Assembly (NCBI GenBank): GCA_947040475.1
Contig: CAMRBT010000047.1
Location: 1-9,757, forward strand
Direction: 5' to 3'
Length of the DNA: 9,757 nt
Source of the DNA: an uncultured Brevinema sp.
Lineage (GTDB): Bacteria; Spirochaetota; Brevinematia; Brevinematales; Brevinemataceae
A program made the position numbers and the translations under genes. The notes under the pieces are model-generated. The model ran no database searches. It saw only the letters and a program-made list of their open reading frames with translations, and was not told the origin of the DNA. Below, in pieces: positions 1 through 5,737 of this stretch (position 1 is the first letter of the stretch; each line of letters begins with the position of its first letter).

Positions 1-305
1 GAGTATTCTTTGATCGTATTTAGCAATTCTTCTTTGGTGGACAGTAGTTCAAATTGTAAGCCTAACTTCATGATCTCGCCTATAAATACATGAGTATGTG
101 CGTCAATAAAACCTGGTAATACCATTTTGTTTTTTAGATCAATAATGCTCGTATCACCATCTATTAATAAGTTAATTTCTTCGTTACTACCGACCTTCTG
201 GATTTTATTACCTATTACTAAAATTGCTTCAGCCCATACTTGATTTTTATTGACTGTATATATTTGTCCATTGATAAAAGCTTGTTTTTTTTCTGACACG
301 AACAT
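1..305 (-). CDS. YtcJ-like amidohydrolase, N-terminal fragment (runs off the window)
   Basis: Only the first 101 residues are inside the window; the gene continues beyond position 1. The N-terminal beta-sandwich pattern (FINGQIYTVN, residues 10-19) is followed by a VLPGFIDAHTH stretch (residues 62-72). Its H70-x-H72 pair is the canonical first metal-binding motif of the amidohydrolase superfamily. The spacing and sequence resemble the YtcJ / Amidohydro_3 group, metal-dependent hydrolases acting on amide or similar bonds, usually cytoplasmic and about 530 residues long. The substrate cannot be told. The chosen ATG at 305-303 has an AAGGAAGG ribosome-binding site only two bases upstream. A GTG two codons downstream (299-297) would have a more usual spacing and is an alternative start. 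A consensus promoter lies about 30 bases upstream, so this gene starts its own transcript, divergent from the structured RNA at 466. Confidence 0.85.
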   Translation of the reverse strand, partial: MFVSEKKQAFINGQIYTVNKNQVWAEAILVIGNKIQKVGSNEEINLLIDGDTSIIDLKNKMVLPGFIDAHTHVFIGEIMKLGLQFELLSTKEELLNTIKEY

Positions 306-340
306 GACCTTCCTTATGTATTTATTTATATGATTGAAAT

Positions 341-369
341 ATTATATAATATTATATATATTGTGTCAA
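341..369 (-). promoter_or_regulatory. Consensus sigma-70 promoter for the YtcJ-like gene
   Basis: On the minus strand TTGACA (369-364) is separated by exactly 17 bases from TATAAT (346-341), a perfect match to both consensus hexamers. The expected start is near 334, giving a leader of about 30 bases before the start codon at 305. It diverges from the promoter at 431-459. Confidence 0.85.
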
Positions 370-412
370 TACTAAAAATACTGTATAGGTGGGGAAATTC
401 TATCTCCAGTAA

Positions 413-429
413 ATTTTGTTATACAAAAT
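413..429. promoter_or_regulatory. Perfect dyad (possible operator) abutting the -35 box of the RNA promoter
   Basis: ATTTTGT (413-419), a 3-base spacer TAT, then ACAAAAT (423-429) form a perfect 7-bp inverted repeat ending one base before the -35 hexamer at 431. Position and symmetry suit a dimeric regulator acting on the promoter at 431-459. No known operator consensus was recognised, and in AT-rich DNA a short dyad can arise by chance. Confidence 0.35.
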
Positions 430-430
430 A

Positions 431-459
431 TTGACAAAAATACTAAAATAAATCATAAT
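431..459 (+). promoter_or_regulatory. Sigma-70 promoter of the structured RNA
   Basis: TTGACA (431-436), 17-base spacer, CATAAT (454-459). The predicted start, about seven bases on, is near G466. That is exactly where the 5' arm of the long-range stem of the RNA begins, so promoter and RNA structure support each other. Confidence 0.8.
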
Positions 460-503
460 AGTAATGCAACCTCTTTGCTAGATATTGGACTACTTTTTAA
501 AAC

Positions 504-742
504 CAATATTACTTGCACATACTCAAATAAATCTATAAAATTCTTTATAGAATCGTTTAAATTTTTGTGCAGGTAGTATTGTATCATACTATATTTAATA
601 TTACTTGTATATACTCAATAATCTTTTTCTTAAATTTTGTGCAGGTGATATTAGATATGTTTTATATTACTTGTATTAATGATAAATATATACCGTTCAT
701 AGGTTTGTATGACTCGTGTGCAAGTAGTATAAAATATATCTA
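504..742 (+). repeat. Three homologous stem-loops in tandem
   Basis: Each unit has a 5' arm of the form AATATTACTTGYAY and a 3' arm of the form GTGCARGTRRTATW. Arm 1 pairs 504-518 with 567-581. Arm 2 pairs 590-610 with 639-659. Arm 3 pairs 652-676 with 718-742, with core 660-676/718-734. All positions pair without mismatch when G-U is allowed. Arm 1 carries a further tip hairpin (532-539/544-551) and arm 3 another (697-701/708-712). Loops 1 and 2 share ATACTCAA after the 5' arm and TTAAATTTT before the 3' arm, which indicates duplication of a unit. The outer ends of arms 2 and 3 compete for bases 652-659. Confidence 0.65.
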
Positions 743-745
743 TAT

Positions 746-787
746 AGCTCAAAGAGGTTGCACATACAACCTATGAGCTTTTTTTTT
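746..787 (+). terminator. Intrinsic terminator, mutually exclusive with the closing stem of the RNA
   Basis: AGCTCA (746-751) pairs with TGAGCT (774-779) and AGGTTG (755-760) pairs with CAACCT (767-772), around a six-base loop and a small internal loop. Nine T residues follow (779-787). Bases 750-761 are needed both for this hairpin and for the 466-477 pairing. Confidence 0.75.
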
Positions 788-886
788 GTGGATTTTTCTT
801 TATATGTACTGAATTAGGCTGTATGTTGATAACTAATTTAGTAAGGATTCCTATAGGGACTCAAAAATATAAGGAGGATTTCTCAT
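788..886 (+). promoter_or_regulatory. 5' untranslated segment between terminator and lipoprotein gene
   Basis: Holds a strong ribosome-binding site AAGGAGG (871-877), nine bases before the ATG at 887, and a short CCTATAGG palindrome (850-857). The best promoter-like pair, TTGATA at 826 with TCCTAT at 849, is poor. The gene may therefore depend on read-through from 466. Confidence 0.5.
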
Positions 887-2389
887 ATGAAGAAATCGAT
901 TTTCAATATAGCATTATTAAGTATGCTATTTATTATGGGGGCATGTTCGACAGACCCTGATAAGACACCTGATAAGGAGATCCCAGAGTCTAGTACTACA
1001 GTGTTCTTAAATAGTGTCAAAACAAAAGACGCTTTCCAATCTGAAAAGCAAATAGGAACATTTGCTACAGATGGTAAAACATTTGTCGTAGATGGGGCTT
1101 TTTTAACATTGGAAGTGAGTGGAACATTGATATTTGAGTCAGCGAGTTCTGGTACAGAGGCTATTTATACTGATACTTCTGCAAAAGAAGTGGTTATTAC
1201 CCTTACTACTGATGGCGGTACAATTACGGTTGATACGACAGAAACGATCTTTACTTATGTATCTGTAGTAGATCCAGACCCTAATGCCACAGCATTTCTA
1301 AACAATGTCAAAGGTAGTGAGGCTAGACTTGATATTTATTTTGAAGTACCCAAAGTACAAGCTGTTTTTAGTGCTGACGGTAGAGAGATGACAGGATTGT
1401 TAGTAGGAGATGGGAAAACAGCAGAATTCACAAGTATTACTGATGAAGTAGCTACCTATACCATTACAGATACTAGTACTGAGATCATCGTTTATTATGA
1501 TGGGTCTTCTAGTTCTATAAAAGTAGGAGATGCTCCTAAGGTAGATGTGAACTTTTATAAAAAGGGAGCATTTGATTTAGATAGAGTTAAGGGATTAAAG
1601 GCTTTGAAAAAATCTGATTTAAGTTTAGTAGCCACCTTTAGTGCTGACGGGACAGAGATGACTATACCTAATCTAGGAATAGCTAAACTTGATGTTGGGG
1701 GTGCCTATTATAGCTTTTTTGGCATATATAGTATCACTGCTAATGGGACTACTACCGAAATTTTTGTTCAAACAAGCTCCTACTTCATTGTCATAGGCGA
1801 TGCTCCTAAGGTAGATGTAGTTTTTGCTGATCCTAATGTTACTGATGAGGAATTTCTAAACAATGTCAAAGGTAGTGAGGCTAGACTTGATATTTATTTT
1901 GAAGTACCCAAAGTACAAGCTGTTTTTAGTGCTGACGGTAGAGAGATGACAGGATTGTTAGTAGGAGATGGGAAAACAGCAGAATTCACAAGTATTACTG
2001 ATGAAGTAGCTACCTATACCATTACAGATACTAGTACTGAGATCATCGTTTATTATGATGGGTCTTCTAGTTCTATAAAAGTAGGAGATGCTCCTAAGGT
2101 AGATGTGAACTTTTATAAAAAGGGAGCATTTGATTTAGATAGAGTTAAGGGATTAAAGGCTTTGAAAAAATCTGATTTAAGTTTAGTAGCCACCTTTAGT
2201 GCTGACGGGACAGAGATGACTATACCTAATCTAGGAATAGCTAAACTTGATGTTGGGGGTGCCTATTATAGCTTTTTTGGCATATATAGTATCACTGCTA
2301 ATGGGACTATTACCGAAATTTTTGTTCAAACAAGCTCCTACTACATTATCATAGGCGATGCTCCTAGGGTAGATGTGAAATTTGAGTAA
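887..2389 (+). CDS. Repeat-module surface lipoprotein (500 aa)
   Basis: Residues 1-20 form a lipoprotein signal peptide: two lysines, a hydrophobic stretch, then M-G-A-C with the lipidated cysteine at C20. The mature protein should be membrane-anchored and exported. After an acidic/proline linker (21-35) come five related modules of about 93 residues (starting near 40, 137, 230, 323 and 416). Each follows the pattern F..xVKG...FSADG.EMT...YxIT...TEI.V....I.IGDAPKVDV.F. They alternate as one divergent module then A-B-A-B, where the second A-B pair is a nearly exact copy of the first (186 residues, four substitutions). The modules look beta-rich and resemble binding or adhesion repeats, but no named family was recognised. 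ATG 887 has an AAGGAGG site nine bases upstream. The gene follows the structured RNA at 466-787 and may be controlled by it. Whether it is exposed on the surface is inference. Confidence 0.85.
   Translation: MKKSIFNIALLSMLFIMGACSTDPDKTPDKEIPESSTTVFLNSVKTKDAFQSEKQIGTFATDGKTFVVDGAFLTLEVSGTLIFESASSGTEAIYTDTSAKEVVITLTTDGGTITVDTTETIFTYVSVVDPDPNATAFLNNVKGSEARLDIYFEVPKVQAVFSADGREMTGLLVGDGKTAEFTSITDEVATYTITDTSTEIIVYYDGSSSSIKVGDAPKVDVNFYKKGAFDLDRVKGLKALKKSDLSLVATFSADGTEMTIPNLGIAKLDVGGAYYSFFGIYSITANGTTTEIFVQTSSYFIVIGDAPKVDVVFADPNVTDEEFLNNVKGSEARLDIYFEVPKVQAVFSADGREMTGLLVGDGKTAEFTSITDEVATYTITDTSTEIIVYYDGSSSSIKVGDAPKVDVNFYKKGAFDLDRVKGLKALKKSDLSLVATFSADGTEMTIPNLGIAKLDVGGAYYSFFGIYSITANGTITEIFVQTSSYYIIIGDAPRVDVKFE
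1294..1818 (+). repeat. Tandem duplication, copy 1 (525 bp, in frame)
   Basis: Matches 1852-2376 with a period of 558 bp (186 codons). By eye only four bases differ (1752, 1785, 1790, 1809). All lie in the last 67 bp, and all change the amino acid (T/I, F/Y, V/I, K/R). Confidence 0.9.
1852..2376 (+). repeat. Tandem duplication, copy 2 (525 bp, in frame)
   Basis: Second copy of 1294-1818. The 33-bp segment between the copies (1819-1851) encodes a linker rich in D, P and E like the one before copy 1. The near identity at silent sites implies recent duplication or ongoing homogenisation. An array like this can expand or contract by recombination. Confidence 0.9.
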
Positions 2390-2454
2390 AGATTTTGCTA
2401 ATGATAAAAAAGACACAGTGATGAAGTATGATATCGTAAAATAAATAAAAAAAA

Positions 2455-2490
2455 TATATATACCCCCGCTGATTTAGTGGGGTATATATA
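2455..2490. terminator. Strong hairpin between lipoprotein and downstream gene; terminator-like on the minus strand
   Basis: TATATATACCCC (2455-2466) and GGGGTATATATA (2479-2490) form a perfect 12-bp stem with a 12-base loop. On the plus strand no T tract follows; instead AGGAG (2496-2500) of the next gene comes six bases later. On the minus strand the hairpin is followed by a run of eight T (complement of 2447-2454), the classic intrinsic terminator form. On the plus strand it may stabilise the lipoprotein mRNA end or reduce read-through. Confidence 0.5.
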
Positions 2491-2507
2491 CTTATAGGAG
2501 TAAATAG

Positions 2508-3050
2508 ATGAAATGTTTTTTTGGAAATCCTGATGCTAAAAAGTATAAAGAAATAAAACAAGCATATAAAAATATGCAAGAACTCGAAGAAAAAATGGAA
2601 GAGGAAACAAAAAACATTGAAGAAAAATTTGTAGTCTCTTTAAATACAGAAGATAAAAAAATCTATAAAGATCATATTAATAACTGCATATCCGAATCTA
2701 AGGTAGGAGGAGTAGTTGGAAAAGCTGTTGGAGGATTAGGCTCTATGGCAAGTATACTCATGCTTGCTGGTGGTAGTGGTTCAGCTATTACCAGTGGATT
2801 GGCAGGTATAGGAGCTCTTCTTGGAGGTGGCATGGTAGCAGGGGTAGGAATGATTGCTACAGCCCCAATTATGTTGGGATTTTTAGGCAAAAACATATTC
2901 GATAGAATTGTGGATAATGGCAAAAAAACTACTCTAGAAAAAATCCTCGAATCGCATGAAGAGTTTTATAAAAATGAATCTGGTATCGTTCAAGAACTTC
3001 TAAAAGAATATCAACAAGAATCTACAATATTTTTAAAATTGATAAGATAG
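2508..3050 (+). CDS. Small protein with glycine-zipper-like hydrophobic core (180 aa), function unknown
   Basis: Not a family I recognise. Residues 10-60 are highly charged (K/E-rich) and likely helical or coiled-coil. Residues 66-127 are almost free of charge and packed with glycine and alanine in GxxxG-like spacing (GGVVGKAVGGLG, GLAGIGALLGGG), enough for two membrane-spanning helices with a turn near 88-94. Residues 128-180 are again charged and helical. There is no signal peptide. Such a helix/glycine-rich hairpin/helix layout occurs in small membrane-inserting or pore-forming proteins and in membrane-remodelling proteins, but the resemblance is structural only. AGGAG at 2496-2500, seven bases upstream, supports ATG 2508. 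It lies 118 bp after the lipoprotein gene on the same strand with no evident promoter, so co-transcription past the 2455-2490 hairpin is likely. It ends just before a bidirectional terminator. Confidence 0.75.
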   Translation: MKCFFGNPDAKKYKEIKQAYKNMQELEEKMEEETKNIEEKFVVSLNTEDKKIYKDHINNCISESKVGGVVGKAVGGLGSMASILMLAGGSGSAITSGLAGIGALLGGGMVAGVGMIATAPIMLGFLGKNIFDRIVDNGKKTTLEKILESHEEFYKNESGIVQELLKEYQQESTIFLKLIR

Positions 3051-3091
3051 ATAAAAATCCTCAATCTATTTTATAATTTCTTCACATCACA

Positions 3092-3135
3092 AAACCCCCT
3101 CACCTAGCGTAAGCATGGTGGGGGGTTTATTTTTG
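3092..3135. terminator. Bidirectional intrinsic terminator between convergent genes
   Basis: AAACCCCC plus CACC (3092-3104, one bulged T) pairs with GGTGGGGGGTTT (3117-3128) around a 12-base loop. ATTTTT follows on the plus strand. On the minus strand the stem ends in TTTT. It sits between the converging 180-aa gene and the four-gene minus operon and should serve both. Confidence 0.85.
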
Positions 3136-3150
3136 AGATTATAATGAGAA

Positions 3151-4212
3151 TTAGCTTTTGACTTTAGGCCCGACTCCGCCTATCTCTAAATCGGCATCAA
3201 TGGCTTTGTCTTTGTTATGATAGACTAAAGCGGCTATCATCGTGCCTGACTCCACAATAGGACATTGATTTATTTGAACAATGACCCCGTCGTGAGGGCT
3301 GAGATATTCTTTTATCTTATTTCCAAATGCGTCGTATTGGAGATAGAGGACATCATCTTTTTTGACTGTATCCATGAGCTTGACCATTGCTTTTACACAA
3401 GCTCCGAACTCAGAACGGATCAAGACCCATTCATTTGTAAAAATAGCTGGAGGAAAATCAATAACATCGCCGGGTATCATTTTGAGGTAGCGTAAAAAAT
3501 TGAGAGTACCTTGTACAGATCGCTCAACTAATTCTCCCTCATAAATATCCCTAGCTCCAACTTCTAGTGTAAAAGCAGGAATCCCCATATCTGTAAATGA
3601 ACCACTCAATGTCGTAGATGTATGAGAATTTAATACCACATCCACTCCAAAAAGATTTGTCATCGTAGCAACTTTTGGGAGACTCATATTAGAATAAGCA
3701 AACAAAGGAAAAGTAGTAGGATTTGCCGTATGATAATCCACAGCCCAATCGGCATTTTTGGATACCAATTTTTCCCACATACTACTACAATATAATTGCC
3801 CAGCAGTTTCTCGTTCTGGAGTTGAGGCTTGTCTATTAATATTTTCGTGTACTTTCACAGGTCCTGAAGGCACAAACTCTCTAATATTAGCAATCAATCC
3901 CGAAATGTTATATTGATGAACAATAAGAACAGTCCCTTTTAAGGTCTTAGGATCGAGCTTTGATTTAATATCATTAACTGTAGGATAGGGGTTCATTTCA
4001 TTAGCGTGAAGCCCTGCTGTCAAGACAATACGAGGTCCAGTTTGTGAGCCTTTGACTACACTTACAGGTACATAATAATGTTGTCCTGTAATATTTTGCC
4101 CTTCTGTTTGGAAGTATAATTCATGTGTTGTTCCATTTTCGAGATCTTCTGTGTTTAAACAAGAGATGACTTTTTTCCCTTGAAGGATATCACCTGTATA
4201 TAATGTATTCAT
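3151..4212 (-). CDS. AstE/AspA-type zinc-dependent deacylase (succinylglutamate desuccinylase / aspartoacylase family)
   Basis: A 353-residue cytoplasmic zinc hydrolase of the M14-like AstE/AspA family, which splits N-acyl amino acids or related amides. GLHANE (67-72) supplies zinc ligands H69 and E72. NINR (124-127) is the substrate-carboxylate binding type of motif. The third ligand is H161 in DYH (159-161). E217 in TLEVG fits the catalytic glutamate. All key residues are present and the C-terminal beta domain (about 250-353) is intact, so the enzyme should be active. The family is diverse, so I do not assign AstE itself, and no arginine-succinyltransferase pathway genes are nearby. The ATG at 4212 has AGGAGA (4226-4221), which overlaps the stop codon of the upstream binding-protein gene; the gap is 12 bp. 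It is the last gene of the operon and ends before the 3092-3135 terminator. Confidence 0.85.
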   Translation of the reverse strand: MNTLYTGDILQGKKVISCLNTEDLENGTTHELYFQTEGQNITGQHYYVPVSVVKGSQTGPRIVLTAGLHANEMNPYPTVNDIKSKLDPKTLKGTVLIVHQYNISGLIANIREFVPSGPVKVHENINRQASTPERETAGQLYCSSMWEKLVSKNADWAVDYHTANPTTFPLFAYSNMSLPKVATMTNLFGVDVVLNSHTSTTLSGSFTDMGIPAFTLEVGARDIYEGELVERSVQGTLNFLRYLKMIPGDVIDFPPAIFTNEWVLIRSEFGACVKAMVKLMDTVKKDDVLYLQYDAFGNKIKEYLSPHDGVIVQINQCPIVESGTMIAALVYHNKDKAIDADLEIGGVGPKVKS

Positions 4213-4224
4213 AAATTTATTCTC

Positions 4225-5721
4225 CTATTCTGAATAAGTAACAGTATTAAGTCTGTGAGCACCAGAAGTTTTAAGGGTAATTCCTTTAACATTATCAGCG
4301 GTAGCAATAGGATCTATGATAAAATGCAAAGGAACAAAAGGACGCTCAGCACGAAGTATTCTCTGTGCTTTACGATAAATTTCTGTTCTTTTATCAAGAT
4401 CAAATATTGTTTTTCCTTGCTCTAGGTAGTTATTGACAGTATCATTTTTGTAGAAAGTAACATTATTTCCAGCTCCAAAATTATCACTATGATAGAGTGA
4501 ATACAAAGTGTCATCTGGATCTTGAGATACATTACCCCAACCAAGAATAAATAAATCTTGTTTACCCTTATCCATTAATTCTAATAAAGTACCCCATTCT
4601 AAGACTTCAATTTCTATCTCTATACCAACAGTTTGGAGGTTTGCTTGAATGATTTCTGCCATCTTAGCTCTTACCCCTTCATTTACAGCAAGTTTGAGGG
4701 AGATATTTGTAAGTCCTTCGTCTTGTATGATTTGTTTTGCTTTTTCAGGATTATAAGATAAAGGATCTGGCTCATCTAAGTAACCAACCATTGTTTTACC
4801 AAACATAGTATCAGCTACCGTACCTTGCCCATTTAAGACAGCATTAATAATTCCTTGCTTATCAATAGCTAAGGTTATCGCTTCTCTTAATTTTAGACTT
4901 TGTAATTTAGGATTTTTTACATTAAATCCAAGATAAGCAACGCCTGTACCATCAGTTTGAATAAGGGTAACCCCTTCTTTGTTTTTTAAAAAGTCTATAT
5001 CTGCATAAGCAACATCCATAACGATTTGTACTTCACCAGTTTCTAAGGCAATACTTTTGATAGAAGGATCAACAATCGTTTTAAAGGTGAGCGTATTAAT
5101 TGCAGGAACTACTCCCCAATATTCAGGGTTGGAGGTTAATTTTGTGTAATCACCCTGTACCCACTCACTATATTTGTAAGGTCCAGTTCCTATAGGGTCT
5201 GAAATAATTCCTTGATCATAATCAGCGATTTGATCTTTGTTCATGACTGCAGATTTACCATGAGAGAAATATCCAATTAAAGGGGCAAAAGGAGATTTCA
5301 AATAAATATTAATCGTATAGTCATCTGAGGCAGTAACATTAGTGATTTTGTTAAAGAGACTTTGTGATTCTGTGGTTACAGATAATCTTTTAACAGTAGC
5401 TACGGCATCAGCAGAGGTAAAAGGAGATCCATTATGAAAGTTTACACCTTCACGAAGTTTGAATTCCCATTGTGTAGGAGATATAGCTTTCCATGAGGTA
5501 GCAAGACCAGGTAGAAGAGAGCCGTTTGCGTCTTTTTCTATAAAGGTATCAAATATCTGTGTCAACACTCTTAGTGTTGTGGTATCCGTTGCTTTTGTAG
5601 GATCTTTAGTAATAGGAGCCGTTGATAAGGCTACAGTAATACTGTCCTTCTTGGTGGTATCTGTATTCTGTCCACAGGCAACTAGTATAAAACACATCCA
5701 TCCATATATTGAATTTTTCAT
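4225..5721 (-). CDS. Family-5 extracellular solute-binding lipoprotein (peptide/nickel/opine type)
   Basis: A 498-residue periplasmic or membrane-anchored binding protein of an ABC importer (SBP_bac_5 family, as OppA/DppA). The signal peptide ends in I-L-V-A-C with lipidated C16. The family signature lies at residues 73-107 (LATSWKAISPTQWEFKLREG and onward to FTSADAV). Length is typical. The open frame extends to an upstream ATG at 5745, but ATG 5721 is preferred: AAGGAGGG (5733-5726) sits directly before it and the lipoprotein signal then starts with M-K-N. Upstream of that the frame would overlap the end of the amidohydrolase gene. No permease or ATPase gene accompanies it in this window, so it must use one encoded elsewhere. 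Its place between two hydrolases suggests that its ligand is their substrate or a precursor, which is inference. Confidence 0.9.
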   Translation of the reverse strand: MKNSIYGWMCFILVACGQNTDTTKKDSITVALSTAPITKDPTKATDTTTLRVLTQIFDTFIEKDANGSLLPGLATSWKAISPTQWEFKLREGVNFHNGSPFTSADAVATVKRLSVTTESQSLFNKITNVTASDDYTINIYLKSPFAPLIGYFSHGKSAVMNKDQIADYDQGIISDPIGTGPYKYSEWVQGDYTKLTSNPEYWGVVPAINTLTFKTIVDPSIKSIALETGEVQIVMDVAYADIDFLKNKEGVTLIQTDGTGVAYLGFNVKNPKLQSLKLREAITLAIDKQGIINAVLNGQGTVADTMFGKTMVGYLDEPDPLSYNPEKAKQIIQDEGLTNISLKLAVNEGVRAKMAEIIQANLQTVGIEIEIEVLEWGTLLELMDKGKQDLFILGWGNVSQDPDDTLYSLYHSDNFGAGNNVTFYKNDTVNNYLEQGKTIFDLDKRTEIYRKAQRILRAERPFVPLHFIIDPIATADNVKGITLKTSGAHRLNTVTYSE

Positions 5722-5737
5722 TGTTCCCTCCTTAAGG

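Larger units (their letters stand above)
466..787 (+). ncRNA. Structured RNA of ~320 nt: candidate attenuating leader or sRNA
   Basis: Seen in the sequence: GCAACCTCTTTG at 466-477 is perfectly complementary to CAAAGAGGTTGC at 750-761 (13 bp when 465/762 is added). This closes a domain holding three related stem-loops (504-581, 590-659, 660-734). The 3' arm of the closing stem is also the 5' arm of an intrinsic terminator (746-787), so the two structures exclude each other. A promoter places the RNA 5' end at about 466. The next gene is a lipoprotein starting at 887, with only weak promoter-like sequence between. Inference: a leader RNA in which the closing stem acts as antiterminator, or a free-standing sRNA ending at about 787. 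No known riboswitch, T-box or housekeeping RNA was recognised. The 69-codon open frame across it is an accident of structure. Confidence 0.65.

Noticed and set aside
504..742. Possible CRISPR-like repeat array
   Set aside because: The repeats are arms of hairpins with uneven spacing (92 and 66 bp) and the units are imperfect. No cas gene is in the window.
567..776. 69-codon open reading frame on the plus strand
   Set aside because: It starts at a GTG inside an RNA stem, has no ribosome-binding site, and its codons are dictated by the repeated stem-loops and the terminator. The RNA reading explains it better.
1294..2376. Insertion sequence or transposon as the source of the 525-bp repeats
   Set aside because: The repeats are in frame, encode the lipoprotein modules themselves, and show no terminal inverted repeats or transposase.
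2231..2923. Minus-strand open frames opposite the lipoprotein and the 180-aa gene (2231-2416, 2364-2579, 2672-2923)
   Set aside because: They are antisense to well-supported genes, have no ribosome-binding sites and low-complexity or proline-rich translations typical of shadows.
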